64,000 nucleotides of DNA from positions 124,001-188,000 of the forward strand of contig NZ_FOFG01000006.1 in assembly GCF_900110915.1 (NCBI RefSeq). The letters run 5' to 3'. The notes below the pieces were generated by a model that was not told the DNA's origin, searched no databases, and worked only from the letters and a program-made list of their open reading frames with translations. The stretch comes from Faunimonas pinastri (GTDB taxonomy: Bacteria; Pseudomonadota; Alphaproteobacteria; Rhizobiales; Afifellaceae). How positions within the stretch are numbered: the first letter of the stretch is position 1; each line of letters begins with the position of its first letter. The position numbers and the translations under genes are program-made. Positions 19,775-28,975 of the stretch are shown here, piece after piece.

Positions 19775-20407
19775 TCAGGATTTCCCGGCCGGAGCATCGA
19801 GCGCCGCCTGGATGAGATGCGCGGCATCCGGGCTGTCCCATTCGGCAGGGCCGTTGATGTGGCCCAGCAGGCAGCCCGTGCGGTCGAGGAGCACGGTGAC
19901 GGGCAGGCCGAGCGCGAGGCTCTGCTTCTTCATGTCCTCGAAGATCTTCATGCTCGGATCGACATAGAGCGGCAGGTTCTGCGTGTGGACCGTATGGAGG
20001 AAGCCACGCGGCTTGTCGGGCCCGCCGGTATCGATGGAAACGGGCACCACGGCGAAATCCTGGCCTGCACGCGCGCCCGCCAGACGGTCCAGCGCCGGCA
20101 TTTCCTCCCGGCAGGGCATGCACCAGGAGGCCCAGAGGTTGACCAGCGCGACCTTGCCGGCAAAATCCGACACCTTCTTCGTCTTGCCGTCGTCGCCGGT
20201 GAAGGTGAGATGGCCAAGGTCGATGGCGCGGGTGGCGGGCTGGAAGGCGGCGAGTTCTCCCGTCGAGAGCGGCGCCAGCGTCTTTGCGCGTTCCACGGCC
20301 GGCCTGCACAGGGCATCGCCGTTGCCTTTGCCGCCGATGATCCCGTATACGCCAACAGCAGCGATCACCACGATCGCCGCGATACCCAAGGTCCAGTTCC
20401 GTTTCAT
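19775..20407 (-). CDS. tlpA: TlpA-family thiol:disulfide interchange protein
   Basis: A 210-residue membrane-anchored thioredoxin-like protein. The start MKRNWTLGIAAIVVIAAVGVYGIIGG is an uncleaved or cleaved signal anchor facing the periplasm. The active site is WASWCMPCREEMP, the CxxC of the TlpA/ResA group, which reduces cytochrome c or copper-centre precursors. A second Cys at CRPAVE near residue 34 lies just after the anchor. It is divergent from argH, 44 bases away, and in rhizobia tlpA often lies beside argH, which supports both calls. Confidence 0.92.
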   Translation of the reverse strand: MKRNWTLGIAAIVVIAAVGVYGIIGGKGNGDALCRPAVERAKTLAPLSTGELAAFQPATRAIDLGHLTFTGDDGKTKKVSDFAGKVALVNLWASWCMPCREEMPALDRLAGARAGQDFAVVPVSIDTGGPDKPRGFLHTVHTQNLPLYVDPSMKIFEDMKKQSLALGLPVTVLLDRTGCLLGHINGPAEWDSPDAAHLIQAALDAPAGKS

Positions 20408-20451
20408 TGTTCTGCGATCACCATCCCTGAAACAAAGTCGAAGCCCGAGCG

Positions 20452-21849
20452 ATGTCGAACAGCATGTGGGGCGGCCGGTTCAGCGAAAAGCCGGACGCCA
20501 TTATGGAAGAGATCAACGCCTCGATCGACTTTGACAAGGCGTTGGCGACACAGGACGTCGCGGGTTCGCGCGCCCATGCCGCGATGCTCGCCGAACAAGG
20601 CATCATCACGGCGGAGGATGCGGCGCGGATCATCGAGGGTCTAGACCAGATCGCGACGGAGATCGCGGAAGGCCGCTTCACCTTCTCGCGAGCGCTCGAA
20701 GACATTCACATGAATATCGAGGCGCGGCTGAAGGACATCATCGGCGAGCCCGCCGGTCGGCTCCACACCGCCCGCTCGCGCAACGATCAGGTGGCGACCG
20801 ACTTTCGCCTCTGGGTGCGCGACGCCGTGGACGAGATCGACAAGCAGCTCGCGGGCCTTCAATCGGCGCTGGTCGCCAGGGCGGAAGCCTTCGCCGACGC
20901 GGTGATGCCGGGCTTCACCCACCTGCAGAGCGCGCAGCCCATCACTTTCGGCCACCATTTGCTGGCCTATGTCGAAATGATCGCGCGCGATCGCGGCCGC
21001 TTCGCCGATGCGCGCCGCCGGATGAACGAAAATCCGCTCGGGTCCGCCGCGCTCGCGGGGACGGCGTTCCCGATCGACCGCCGCCAGACGGCCGCGGCGC
21101 TGGGCTTCGACCGGCCCATGGCGAACTCGCTCGACGGTGTCTCCGACCGCGATTTCGCACTGGAAGCGCTCGCAGCGGCGTCAATCACGGCGATCCACCT
21201 GTCGCGCTTTGCCGAAGAAATCGTGCTTTGGTGCACGGCGCAGTTCGGCTTCGTGCGCCTGTCGGATCGCTTCACCACCGGCTCCTCCATCATGCCGCAG
21301 AAGCGCAACCCGGACGCGGCGGAGCTCGTGCGCGCCAAGGCCGGACGCGTGATCGGTTCGCTGACGGCGCTGCTCATCGTCATGAAGGGTCTGCCGCTCG
21401 CCTATTCCAAGGATATGCAGGAAGACAAGGAACAGGTCTTCGACGCGCTGCCGAACCTGTCCCTGTCGATCGCGGCGATCACCGGCATGGTGTCCGACAT
21501 GGAGCCGAACCTGGAAGCCATGAAAAAGGCCGCCGGCTCCGGCTATTCCACCGCGACGGATCTGGCGGACTGGCTCGTGCGCGAGGCGAACCTGCCCTTC
21601 CGCGAGGCCCATCACGTTACCGGCCGCATCGTGGCGGAGGCGTCCGGCCGTGGCGTGCTGCTTGAAGACGTACCGCTCGACGTGATGCAGGCAGTGCATC
21701 CCGCGATCACGTCCGCCATCTTCGACGTGCTTTCCGTCGACGCCTCGGTGACCAGCCGCGTCAGCGAGGGCGGCACCGCGCCGGAGAACGTCCTGAGGCA
21801 GGCGCGCCTCTGGGCGGAACGGCTGCAGGCCGAGAAACCGGGTGCATGA
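20452..21849 (+). CDS. argH: argininosuccinate lyase
   Basis: ArgH cleaves argininosuccinate to arginine and fumarate, the last step of arginine synthesis. The 465-residue product has the fumarase/aspartase superfamily signature [12 protein letters not shown] (about residues 279-290) and an N-terminal [11 protein letters not shown] start typical of ArgH. Length matches the family. The next gene, lptM, has a possible start at 21846 that overlaps the argH stop, and lysA follows, forming the common argH-lptM-lysA rhizobial order. Confidence 0.97.
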   Translation: MSNSMWGGRFSEKPDAIMEEINASIDFDKALATQDVAGSRAHAAMLAEQGIITAEDAARIIEGLDQIATEIAEGRFTFSRALEDIHMNIEARLKDIIGEPAGRLHTARSRNDQVATDFRLWVRDAVDEIDKQLAGLQSALVARAEAFADAVMPGFTHLQSAQPITFGHHLLAYVEMIARDRGRFADARRRMNENPLGSAALAGTAFPIDRRQTAAALGFDRPMANSLDGVSDRDFALEALAAASITAIHLSRFAEEIVLWCTAQFGFVRLSDRFTTGSSIMPQKRNPDAAELVRAKAGRVIGSLTALLIVMKGLPLAYSKDMQEDKEQVFDALPNLSLSIAAITGMVSDMEPNLEAMKKAAGSGYSTATDLADWLVREANLPFREAHHVTGRIVAEASGRGVLLEDVPLDVMQAVHPAITSAIFDVLSVDASVTSRVSEGGTAPENVLRQARLWAERLQAEKPGA

Positions 21850-21896
21850 AGCCGACCCTTCGCTATAGTCGCCCACAACGCTTCCGGGGTTCGTCG

Positions 21897-22211
21897 ATGC
21901 CGCCGTTTCGTCTTGCCGTGCCATCTCTTCGCCTTGGGGTGATTGCCTGCTGTCTTGGTCTCGCGCTTGCCGGCTGTGGCCGGCGCGGCGGGCTGGAAGA
22001 CCCCGGCACGCGCGCGACGGGACCGACCAGCGCGGGCCAGTCGGCCGCCGCGGGCCAGACGCCCGCCGGCTATTCCGGCCACACCACGCCCGGACAGGAA
22101 TCCACCAGCGCCACGACATCCACCGGTGCTCCCGACGCCGACGGCACGCCCGCCAAGAAAAGCAAGGCGCCGGCCAGGCAGCGACACTTCTTCCTCGACC
22201 CCCTGATCTAG
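21897..22211 (+). CDS. lptM: LptM-like small lipoprotein
   Basis: A 104-residue envelope lipoprotein. The signal sequence ends in a lipobox LALAGC with Cys at residue 27, followed by GRRGGLEDPG, which matches the CGRKGPLE-type start of LptM (YifL). In Escherichia coli LptM helps assemble the LptDE lipopolysaccharide translocon. The rest is a low-complexity Ala/Gly/Thr tail with a basic KKSKAPARQRH end. An ATG at 21846 overlapping the argH stop would give a longer leader; I prefer 21897. It lies in the conserved argH-lptM-lysA order. Confidence 0.78.
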   Translation: MPPFRLAVPSLRLGVIACCLGLALAGCGRRGGLEDPGTRATGPTSAGQSAAAGQTPAGYSGHTTPGQESTSATTSTGAPDADGTPAKKSKAPARQRHFFLDPLI

Positions 22212-22223
22212 CTAGGTCTCACC

Positions 22224-23513
22224 TTGCATCACTTCGCCCACCGAAACGGCGTCCTCCATGCGGAGGACGTGCCGGTGCCGGAGATCGCGCGGGCCGTCGG
22301 CACGCCGTTCTACTGCTATTCCACCGCCACGCTGGCGCGGCACTTCCGCGTCTTCAACGAGGCGTTCGCGGACCTGCCGCACCTCGTCTGCTATGCCATG
22401 AAGGCGAATTCCAACCAGGCCGTACTCGCGACGCTGGCGCGGCTCGGCGCCGGGGCCGACGTGGTCTCGGAAGGCGAACTCCGCCGCGCGCTGGCCGCCG
22501 GCATCCCGGCCGACAGGATCATGTTCTCCGGCGTCGGCAAGACGGCGCGGGAACTGTCCTTCGCGCTGGAAGCCGGCATCCACTGCTTCAACGTGGAATC
22601 CGAACCGGAGCTGGAGCACCTGTCCGCCCTCGCCGCCGGGAAGGGCGTGATCGCGCCGGTAAGCTTGCGCATCAACCCCGACGTGGACGCGCGCACGCAC
22701 GAGAAGATTTCCACGGGCCGCAAGGAAAACAAGTTCGGCATTCCCTTCGCCCGCGCCCGCGAGGTCTATGCCCGCGCCGCCGCCCTGCCCGGCATCCGCA
22801 TCACCGGCATCGACATGCATATCGGCAGCCAGATCACCGATCTGCAGCCCTTCGACGATGCCTTCTCGCTGCTGGCGGACCTCGTGATCGCTCTGCGCGC
22901 CGACGGCCACGGCATCGATCATGTCGATCTCGGCGGCGGGCTCGGCATTCCCTATCGCGATGACGAGGCGGCCCCGCCGCTGCCCTCGGCCTATGCCGAC
23001 ATCGTGCGCAAGCACATGAACGCCATCGGCTGCACCGTCGTGTTCGAGCCCGGCCGGCTGATCGTCGGTAATGCCGGCATCCTCGTCACCGAGGTGCTCT
23101 ACGTGAAGGAAGGCGAAGGCCGCACCTTCGTCATCGTGGACGCCGCGATGAACGACCTGATCCGGCCGACGCTCTACGAGGCCTATCATCGCATCGGCCC
23201 CGTGGAAGAATCCGAGGCATCAGAAACCGGTGCGGTGGAGATCGTCTGCGACGTGGTCGGTCCCGTCTGCGAGACCGGCGATTACCTCGCCCGCGCGCGG
23301 CCGATGAAGAAGCCCGCCGCCGGCGACCTGCTCGCCGTCTATTCCGCCGGGGCTTATGGCGCGGTGCAGGCCGGCACCTACAACAGCCGGCTGCTGGTGC
23401 CGGAAGTGCTGGTGAACGGATCCGACTTCGCCGTGATCCGACCGCGCGGGACCTACGAGGACCTGATCGGGCTCGACCGCGTGCCGGACTGGCTGACGGG
23501 CACGGAGGCCTGA
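22224..23513 (+). CDS. lysA: diaminopimelate decarboxylase
   Basis: LysA decarboxylates meso-diaminopimelate to lysine, the last step of lysine synthesis. The 429-residue protein has the PLP lysine in CYAMKANSN (near residue 58), GGGLGIPY, the EPGR motif and the C-terminal YGAVQAGTYN segment of fold-III decarboxylases. I call the start TTG at 22224: the following HHFAHRNGVLHAEDV matches the family N-terminus exactly, and no ATG fits. It ends the argH-lptM-lysA cluster, with a hairpin 22 bases past its stop. Confidence 0.96.
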   Translation: MHHFAHRNGVLHAEDVPVPEIARAVGTPFYCYSTATLARHFRVFNEAFADLPHLVCYAMKANSNQAVLATLARLGAGADVVSEGELRRALAAGIPADRIMFSGVGKTARELSFALEAGIHCFNVESEPELEHLSALAAGKGVIAPVSLRINPDVDARTHEKISTGRKENKFGIPFARAREVYARAAALPGIRITGIDMHIGSQITDLQPFDDAFSLLADLVIALRADGHGIDHVDLGGGLGIPYRDDEAAPPLPSAYADIVRKHMNAIGCTVVFEPGRLIVGNAGILVTEVLYVKEGEGRTFVIVDAAMNDLIRPTLYEAYHRIGPVEESEASETGAVEIVCDVVGPVCETGDYLARARPMKKPAAGDLLAVYSAGAYGAVQAGTYNSRLLVPEVLVNGSDFAVIRPRGTYEDLIGLDRVPDWLTGTEA

Positions 23514-23535
23514 GATCCCGGGCCAGAACGGAGCG

Positions 23536-23556
23536 AAGGCGCGCCTCTCGCGCCTT
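23536..23556 (+). terminator. hairpin downstream of lysA
   Basis: AAGGCGCG and CGCGCCTT form a perfect 8-base stem around the loop CCTCT. No T-run follows, so it may end or stabilise the argH-lptM-lysA transcript rather than act as a classical intrinsic terminator. Confidence 0.5.
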
Positions 23557-23612
23557 GCTGTCGCCAAGCTTTCCGGTTGTGCTAGTCTGACGGTCGGCTT
23601 GCGAGGACCCCG

Positions 23613-26303
23613 TTGATGAAGCCTCCGGCGGAAACTGCCATGGAAGCGCATGTCGCCCGCCTCAAGGGCGCGGTGCGGCGCGCCCACGCCGCGCTTCTGT
23701 GGGAGCGGATCTGGCCGCTTCTGGTGCCCGTTCTCTGGCTGGCGGGGCTCTTCGTCGCGCTTTCCTGGCTCGGCCTCTGGCGCGCCACCGGTCCGCTTGT
23801 CCGGCTTTCCGTCCTCGCCGTCTTTGCGATCCTGATCCTTGCCTCACTGGCGCGCTTTCTCCGACTGAGGCAACCGACGCGCGACGAAGCGCTTCGCCGG
23901 GTGGAGGTTCGTTCCGGGCTCGAACATCGCCCGGCGAGCGGGCTGGAAGACCGCCTCTCGCCCGTTGCCGCCGATACCTTCGCGCAGGCGCTGTGGGCGG
24001 CGCATCGCCAGCGGCTGCTGGCCGCCATGCCCCGGCTTTCCGCCGGCCGACCCGAGCCTCGGCTGGCCGAGCGCGATCCGCTGGCGGTGCGCTTTGCCGT
24101 GCCGCTGCTGCTGGCGCTCGGCCTTTTCGTCGGCTGGGGCGAATGGGGAACCCGGCTTCGCGAGGGCTTCGATCCCGTCAGCCTCGGCCTGCTGCCACCG
24201 CCTGCCCGCGTCGATGCCTGGATCGATCCGCCGCCTTACACGCACCAGCCGCCGGTCTTTCTCACCCGCGCGGGCGAGACCGCCACGGACCGGCCGGTCG
24301 TCGTGCCGCAAGGCAGCAAGCTTACCGTGCGCGTCGTATCGAGCCGCACGCCCGACGTGACGCTGGAGACCGGAGGCAAGCCGGTGATCCTGCCTGCAGC
24401 CGGGAACGACGCCGACGCGCAACCCACGTCCGACAATCGGTCAACCGCCGACAATCCGATCCGGACCTATTCGTCGGCACTCGACAAGAATTCCACGATC
24501 CACATCGCCGCGCGCGGCACGGATGTCCGCTATCCTCTTTCGGTCCTGCCCGACCATCCGCCCACCATCGCCTGGGATCCGGCCCATCCGGTGAAGCCGG
24601 ACAGCACCGAACTGAACTTCCGGGTCGCCGACGATTACGGCGTCACCGGTGGCAGCGTCTCCATCCATCCCGTCGATGCCGCGCCCGGCGCGCATCCGCT
24701 CGTGGATCCACCGCGCATCGACCTCCGGCTGGAGCGCCCCGATCTTCGCGATGGCACGGCCCGCGCCTCGCTCCGCATCGGCGACCATCCTTTCGGCGGC
24801 ATGCGGGTTTCGCTCGATCCTGTCGTCAGGGACGGGGCCGGGCAGGAAGGCCGCCCGTCGGAAAAGCGGGAGATCACCCTGCCCGCCCGCTCCTTCCAGA
24901 ACCCGCTCGCCCGCGCACTGGTGGAGCAGCGCCAGATCCTCGCCGCCGATGCGAACGCGCGGGACCGGGTCACCCAGGCTCTCGACGCGCTGATGATCGC
25001 ACCGGAGCGCTTCACCCCGGACGCCGGCACCTATATCGGCCTTTCCGCGCTCTACCGGCAGGTCATGGACGCCCGCTCCGACGACGACCTGCGCGAGGGG
25101 CTGGATGCCATGTGGGCGCTGGCCCTTTCGGTGGAGAACGGCGAGGCGGCCGATGCGGCGCAAAAGCTGAAGCAGGCGCAGGACGGGCTGCAGAAGGCGC
25201 TGGAAAACGGCGCCTCGCAGGAGGAGATCGCCAAGCTGACCCAGCAGCTCAAGCAGGCGATGAACGAATATCTGCAGGCCTTCGCACAGGAGCAGGCCAA
25301 GCGCGGGATCAAGCCGCAGCAGGCCAGTCCCGATACCCGGATGATGTCGCAGGACGACCTCAACAAGATGCTGGACCAGATGCAGCAGCTTGCGCAGCAG
25401 GGAAACCGCGACGCCGCCCAGCAGATGCTGAGCGAACTCCAGCAGATGCTGGACAATCTGCAGATGGCGCAGGGTCAGCAGGGCCAGGGGCAGCAGGGCC
25501 AGGGGCAGCAGAGCCAGGCCATGGAGCAGATGAACCAGCTCGGCCGCATCATGCGCGACCAGCAGAAGCTGATGGACCAGACCTACAAGCTCGATCAGCA
25601 GCAGCAGAACGCCGATAACGGCCAGGACTTCGGCGACAATGCCCAACAAGGGCAGCAGGGGCAGCAGGGCGATGCCCAGGCCGGGCAGCAGATGCAGCAG
25701 CTCCAGAACCAGCAGGCGCAGCTGCAGCAGGAACTCCAGAAGCTGCTCGGCCAGATGGGCCAGCAGGGCAAGTCCCCAGATCAACAAGGCGAAGGCCAGC
25801 AGGATCAGGGGCAACAGGGCGAAGGCCAGCAGCAGGCGCAACAAGGTCAGGGCCAGCAGGGCGATGGCGGCCGCGCGGCCTTGGGGCGTGCGGGCCGCGC
25901 CATGGGCGACGCGACGCAATCCTTGCAGGGGCAGCAGCCGGGCGATGCGACCGGGCATCAGGGCGATGCGCTCCAGGCGATGCGGCAGGGCCTGCAGGGC
26001 ATGATGCAGCAGATGCAGGCACAGCAGGGCCAGTCGGGTCAGCGCGGGCAGGCCCAAGGCCGGCAGCCGGGCCAGGGCACAGCCACGGGCAGCCCGGGCC
26101 AGCGCGCCGCAGACGGCCAGACCGACCCGCTCGGGCGGTCGCGCAACCAGGGGCAGGATTTCGGCTCCAGCGTGAAGGTGCCGCAGGAGATCGACGCGGA
26201 ACGCGTGCGCCAGATTCTGAACGCCATCCGAGAGCGGCTCGGCGACCGGACACGCTCGCAGCTTGAGCTGGATTATCTCGAACGCCTGCTCAGGCCGGAA
26301 TAA
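23613..26303 (+). CDS. TIGR02302-family (DUF4175) membrane protein with Gln-rich tail
   Basis: An 896-residue protein of the alphaproteobacterial TIGR02302/DUF4175 family, function unknown. The N-terminus has a hydrophobic pair of segments (LLVPVLWLAGLFVALSWL and LVRLSVLAVFAILILASLA, about residues 35-85) and another near 165-180, then a large soluble, probably periplasmic, part with DPP-type beta sequences. From about residue 500 to 860 it becomes extremely rich in Gln and Gly with repeated QQGQG blocks. Most of the mass should be outside the membrane. Neighbours (lysA upstream, cpdR downstream) match the usual setting in this order. Confidence 0.88.
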   Translation: MMKPPAETAMEAHVARLKGAVRRAHAALLWERIWPLLVPVLWLAGLFVALSWLGLWRATGPLVRLSVLAVFAILILASLARFLRLRQPTRDEALRRVEVRSGLEHRPASGLEDRLSPVAADTFAQALWAAHRQRLLAAMPRLSAGRPEPRLAERDPLAVRFAVPLLLALGLFVGWGEWGTRLREGFDPVSLGLLPPPARVDAWIDPPPYTHQPPVFLTRAGETATDRPVVVPQGSKLTVRVVSSRTPDVTLETGGKPVILPAAGNDADAQPTSDNRSTADNPIRTYSSALDKNSTIHIAARGTDVRYPLSVLPDHPPTIAWDPAHPVKPDSTELNFRVADDYGVTGGSVSIHPVDAAPGAHPLVDPPRIDLRLERPDLRDGTARASLRIGDHPFGGMRVSLDPVVRDGAGQEGRPSEKREITLPARSFQNPLARALVEQRQILAADANARDRVTQALDALMIAPERFTPDAGTYIGLSALYRQVMDARSDDDLREGLDAMWALALSVENGEAADAAQKLKQAQDGLQKALENGASQEEIAKLTQQLKQAMNEYLQAFAQEQAKRGIKPQQASPDTRMMSQDDLNKMLDQMQQLAQQGNRDAAQQMLSELQQMLDNLQMAQGQQGQGQQGQGQQSQAMEQMNQLGRIMRDQQKLMDQTYKLDQQQQNADNGQDFGDNAQQGQQGQQGDAQAGQQMQQLQNQQAQLQQELQKLLGQMGQQGKSPDQQGEGQQDQGQQGEGQQQAQQGQGQQGDGGRAALGRAGRAMGDATQSLQGQQPGDATGHQGDALQAMRQGLQGMMQQMQAQQGQSGQRGQAQGRQPGQGTATGSPGQRAADGQTDPLGRSRNQGQDFGSSVKVPQEIDAERVRQILNAIRERLGDRTRSQLELDYLERLLRPE
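25470..25530 (+). repeat. Gln-Gly tandem repeat core
   Basis: The coding sequence here is built from near-identical GGGCCAGGGGCAGCA-type units that encode GQGQQ blocks. Comparable blocks recur with less regularity to about 26100. They probably expand and shrink by slippage between strains. Confidence 0.6.
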
Positions 26304-26842
26304 CCGCGCCGGAGGCGCCGAAGCCGAGGCCACATCGACCGATCCGGGTGCCGGAACTCAGGGCACGAGCGCGGCGCGTGTCGGCGCATTTCAGCGGACG
26401 CGCACGGCAGCGATCAGGCTCGACAATCTCGACGCGGTTCCAGCGCCTGTTGCGAGGCACATGGTCGAGGCAATCGGCCGAGCCGGCACCACCGGCACGC
26501 CCGCGCAGATGAGTTCGTCCATGTGGTGGAGGGCGGGATGACCCTGCCTGAAGCGAGGAGGGAGTGCTGCCGCGAGCCGGCGACTGGGCCGCTTTCGCGA
26601 AAGGGAGCGGCGAGGCCAATGCCCGATTCAACAGGGGCGGCGAAACGGCGACCTGTCCCCGGATCGGCTCACGGGTGCGGGAGGGTCTGCACCCCTGCCT
26701 GCGTTCTGGTTCTGGTTCTGGTCCGGGTCCTGGCCAGACCGGGCCTGATAAGCGCCAATGTCGACGCGCGCTTGGCGGCGCGTCGTACGCCGGGACCGGG
26801 CCCGGCACGATCGAAGGGTTATGCGGTGTCGGCGCGGCGCGT
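26304..26842. other. 539-base gap without a convincing gene
   Basis: The open frames here have composition unlike their neighbours and no family features. A short run of CTGGTT/CTGGTC repeats lies near 26707-26735. The gap separates two genes that point toward each other, so it probably holds only transcript ends. In some relatives another gene lies at this place; none is visible here. Confidence 0.45.
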
Positions 26843-27217
26843 TCAGGCCGCGAGGTTTTCCTCGGCCGCCTCATGAACGGCGGCGCGGATCTGCTGCAGC
26901 GTGAAAGGCTTGGTGAGCACGTCGCGGATTACCTGGCTCAGATCCTCGGCCCGCTCGCGCTGGTCGGCATAGCCGGTCATCAGCAGGATCGGCAGGCCCG
27001 GCCAGCGGCCGGCGGCGGAATGCGCCAGCGCGATCCCGTCCATCTGGGGCATCTTCACGTCGCTGACCAGGAGGTCGTAGCCGCAGTCGGTCTCGTCCAG
27101 TCGCTCCAGCGCTTCCAGGCCATCGCAGGCCGTTTCGACCTTGTGACCGTCGAGCTCGAGCGCGCGGCTCACGAAAGCCCGCACCGATTCGTCATCTTCC
27201 GTCAGCAGAATACGCAT
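26843..27217 (-). CDS. cpdR: CpdR-type single-domain response regulator
   Basis: A 124-residue receiver-only response regulator. It has the acidic pair (LLTEDDESV), the phospho-acceptor Asp in LLVSDVKMPQMDG, the Thr of LLMTGYADQRERA and the Lys in VLTKPF. The MTGYADQRERA stretch is characteristic of CpdR, which in Caulobacter and rhizobia recruits the ClpXP protease to CtrA and other cell-cycle targets when unphosphorylated. I started at the ATG at 27217 (MRILLTEDD); a longer frame runs upstream but is not family-like. It lies near ftsEX, itself preceded by a CtrA-type box. Confidence 0.88.
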   Translation of the reverse strand: MRILLTEDDESVRAFVSRALELDGHKVETACDGLEALERLDETDCGYDLLVSDVKMPQMDGIALAHSAAGRWPGLPILLMTGYADQRERAEDLSQVIRDVLTKPFTLQQIRAAVHEAAEENLAA

Positions 27218-27415
27218 GCCGTGTCCTTCATCGGTCGCCTGCCCCGGAATATAGTTCCGCGCGTGCCACCGCATAAGCTCGCCGGACTGTTTCGCCACAG
27301 CTGTCCCGAAGAATAGGCCACGCTGGTAAACCCATTGTAATCGCCGAGCCTGATCTGCAGATTTTTTTCCGAGGCGGTTCGCAGCCGTTCCGGCAGGGCA
27401 CGAAAACTTGCCGGA

Positions 27416-28249
27416 TCAGGGTTCCGCGCCTCCCTTCAGGCCGAGTTGACCGACCCCGCCGGCCCCTTCCGCGAACCGGACCAGCACGCTGGAAGCCTTG
27501 TCCGGCGCGCCGGCGAGACGGAAGACGACGGGCATGGACTGGCCGGGCCCAAGCTTCTCCACCGGCGGCTTCGCCAGCGTCCGTCCGAGTATCTTGCCCG
27601 CGCCGTCGCGAACCGCGATCTCCATGATCGGCACGTCGCGCGACTGCCGCGTCGGGTTGACGATGCTGGCCTTCAGGCTGAGCCCGCCGGAATCCGTGCC
27701 GGAACCGGGCGAGCGCTCGCTCGTCACGTCGCGAAGATCCAGACCATCCAGGTTCACCGGCATCCCCGCCGCCGCATAAAGGCCCGCAAGGCTGGGAACC
27801 GCCCGCACCACATGACCGCGAAAGCCGACAAAGGCCGCGATGAAGGCCAGCGCCAGGCACCCGGCCAGGGGCGCAACAACGGAGGCACCCCGCCGAGGCG
27901 GCTCGGGGTCGCGATCGGCGGCAACCTTCCGCTCCCAGGGGTCGGGGCCCCGGTCGGAATAGGTGACGAGCGATTGCATCGTCGGCAATCGGTCGAGACT
28001 TCTCCCCGCTTTCGGCTCAGGAATCCTTTCAGGAAGGACGCCGCGTAGCGCCCGCAACTCCGTCACCGGCCAAGCCTCGCCACAATTCCGGCAGACGAGC
28101 GTGCCAGCGTCCGGCAATGAGTTCTCATCGGCCACAAGCCCGCAGGCGGGACAGGCCAGAGCCTTTTCCGCTTCGTGTGTTCCCGGTGCTAGTTCAGGCG
28201 CAATCGTCACGGCACCATCCGGCATGCCCATGTCCGGAGTTAGAAACAC
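27416..28249 (-). CDS. zinc-ribbon membrane protein
   Basis: A 277-residue protein with an N-terminal zinc ribbon, CPAC at residues 33-36 and CRNC at 53-56 (a MJ0042-like layout). A single membrane segment (VAPLAGCLALAFIAAFVGF, near residues 130-150) follows, and then a soluble C-terminal domain with an SIVNPTRQSRDVPIMEIAV strand that resembles DUF3426-type domains. Its function is unknown. A zinc-ribbon protein divergent from ftsE is a recurring arrangement in this order, so it may serve the cell envelope or division. Confidence 0.8.
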   Translation of the reverse strand: MFLTPDMGMPDGAVTIAPELAPGTHEAEKALACPACGLVADENSLPDAGTLVCRNCGEAWPVTELRALRGVLPERIPEPKAGRSLDRLPTMQSLVTYSDRGPDPWERKVAADRDPEPPRRGASVVAPLAGCLALAFIAAFVGFRGHVVRAVPSLAGLYAAAGMPVNLDGLDLRDVTSERSPGSGTDSGGLSLKASIVNPTRQSRDVPIMEIAVRDGAGKILGRTLAKPPVEKLGPGQSMPVVFRLAGAPDKASSVLVRFAEGAGGVGQLGLKGGAEP

Positions 28250-28255
28250 TTAACT

Positions 28256-28270
28256 TTAACGGCGCGTTAA
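28256..28270. promoter_or_regulatory. CtrA-type box before ftsE
   Basis: TTAACGGCGCGTTAA is an exact TTAA-N7-TTAA match to the CtrA consensus and is also a near-palindrome (TTAACG and CGTTAA around GCG). It lies 24 bases before the ftsE ATG and just 6 bases from the start of the divergent zinc-ribbon gene. A further TTAA lies at 28250-28253. Confidence 0.6.
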
Positions 28271-28294
28271 CGCCCCGCGCGCTTTGGTGCTGGC

Positions 28295-28975
28295 ATGGCT
28301 CCTGAGACCGGAACCGCGATTCGCTTCGAGAACGTAGGGCTGCGTTACGGCCTCGGACCCGAGGTGCTGCGCGATGTCAGCTTCGAAATCGAGAACGGCT
28401 CGTTTCAATACGTGACCGGGCCCTCCGGCGCGGGCAAGACCTCGCTCCTGCGCCTGCTCTTCCTGTCGCTGCGGCCGACGCGCGGCATCGTCCGCATCTT
28501 CGATCACGACGCGGCGACGATCGGGCGTGACGTGGTCCCGGCGCTGCGCCGCCGGATCGGCATCGTGTTCCAGGATTTCCGCCTGCTCGATCATCTCACG
28601 ACCTACGAGAACGTCGCCTTGCCGCTCCGGGTGCTCGGGGTGGACGAGGAGAACTACCGCCGCGACGTGACGGAGCTCCTCGACTGGGTCGGGCTGGGCG
28701 ACCGCAAATGGGTGCATCCGCAGGTGCTTTCCGGCGGCGAGAAGCAGCGCGCCGCGATCGCGCGGGCGCTGATCACCCGCCCCGAGATCCTGCTTGCGGA
28801 CGAGCCCACGGGCAATGTCGACCCGCCGCTCGCCAAGCGGCTGCTCCGTCTTTTCGTCGAGCTCAACCGCCTCGGGACATCCGTCATCATCGCCACGCAC
28901 GATCTTTCGCTGATGGAGCAGCACGACGCTCGCCGTTTCGTTCTGAATGCCGGGCATATCGATGTCTATGACTGA
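28295..28975 (+). CDS. ftsE: cell-division ATP-binding protein FtsE
   Basis: FtsE is the ATPase of the FtsEX complex, which activates periplasmic peptidoglycan hydrolases at the septum. The 226-residue protein has Walker A GPSGAGKT at 42-49, an FQDFRLLDHLTTYENVALPL segment typical of FtsE, the signature LSGGEKQR and Walker B ILLADEPTGNVD. It overlaps ftsX by 14 bases, an indication of translational coupling. A CtrA-type box lies just upstream. Confidence 0.96.
   Translation: MAPETGTAIRFENVGLRYGLGPEVLRDVSFEIENGSFQYVTGPSGAGKTSLLRLLFLSLRPTRGIVRIFDHDAATIGRDVVPALRRRIGIVFQDFRLLDHLTTYENVALPLRVLGVDEENYRRDVTELLDWVGLGDRKWVHPQVLSGGEKQRAAIARALITRPEILLADEPTGNVDPPLAKRLLRLFVELNRLGTSVIIATHDLSLMEQHDARRFVLNAGHIDVYD

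Noticed and set aside
24441-26333. 630-codon open frame on the minus strand.
   Set aside because: It is the antisense of the Gln-rich DUF4175 gene. Its Leu-rich translation is an artefact of reverse-complemented CAG codons.
26290-26874. 194-codon minus-strand frame in the gap before cpdR.
   Set aside because: Composition is Pro/Arg/Ser-rich and unlike neighbours, with no domain and overlap into cpdR in another frame; treated as non-coding.
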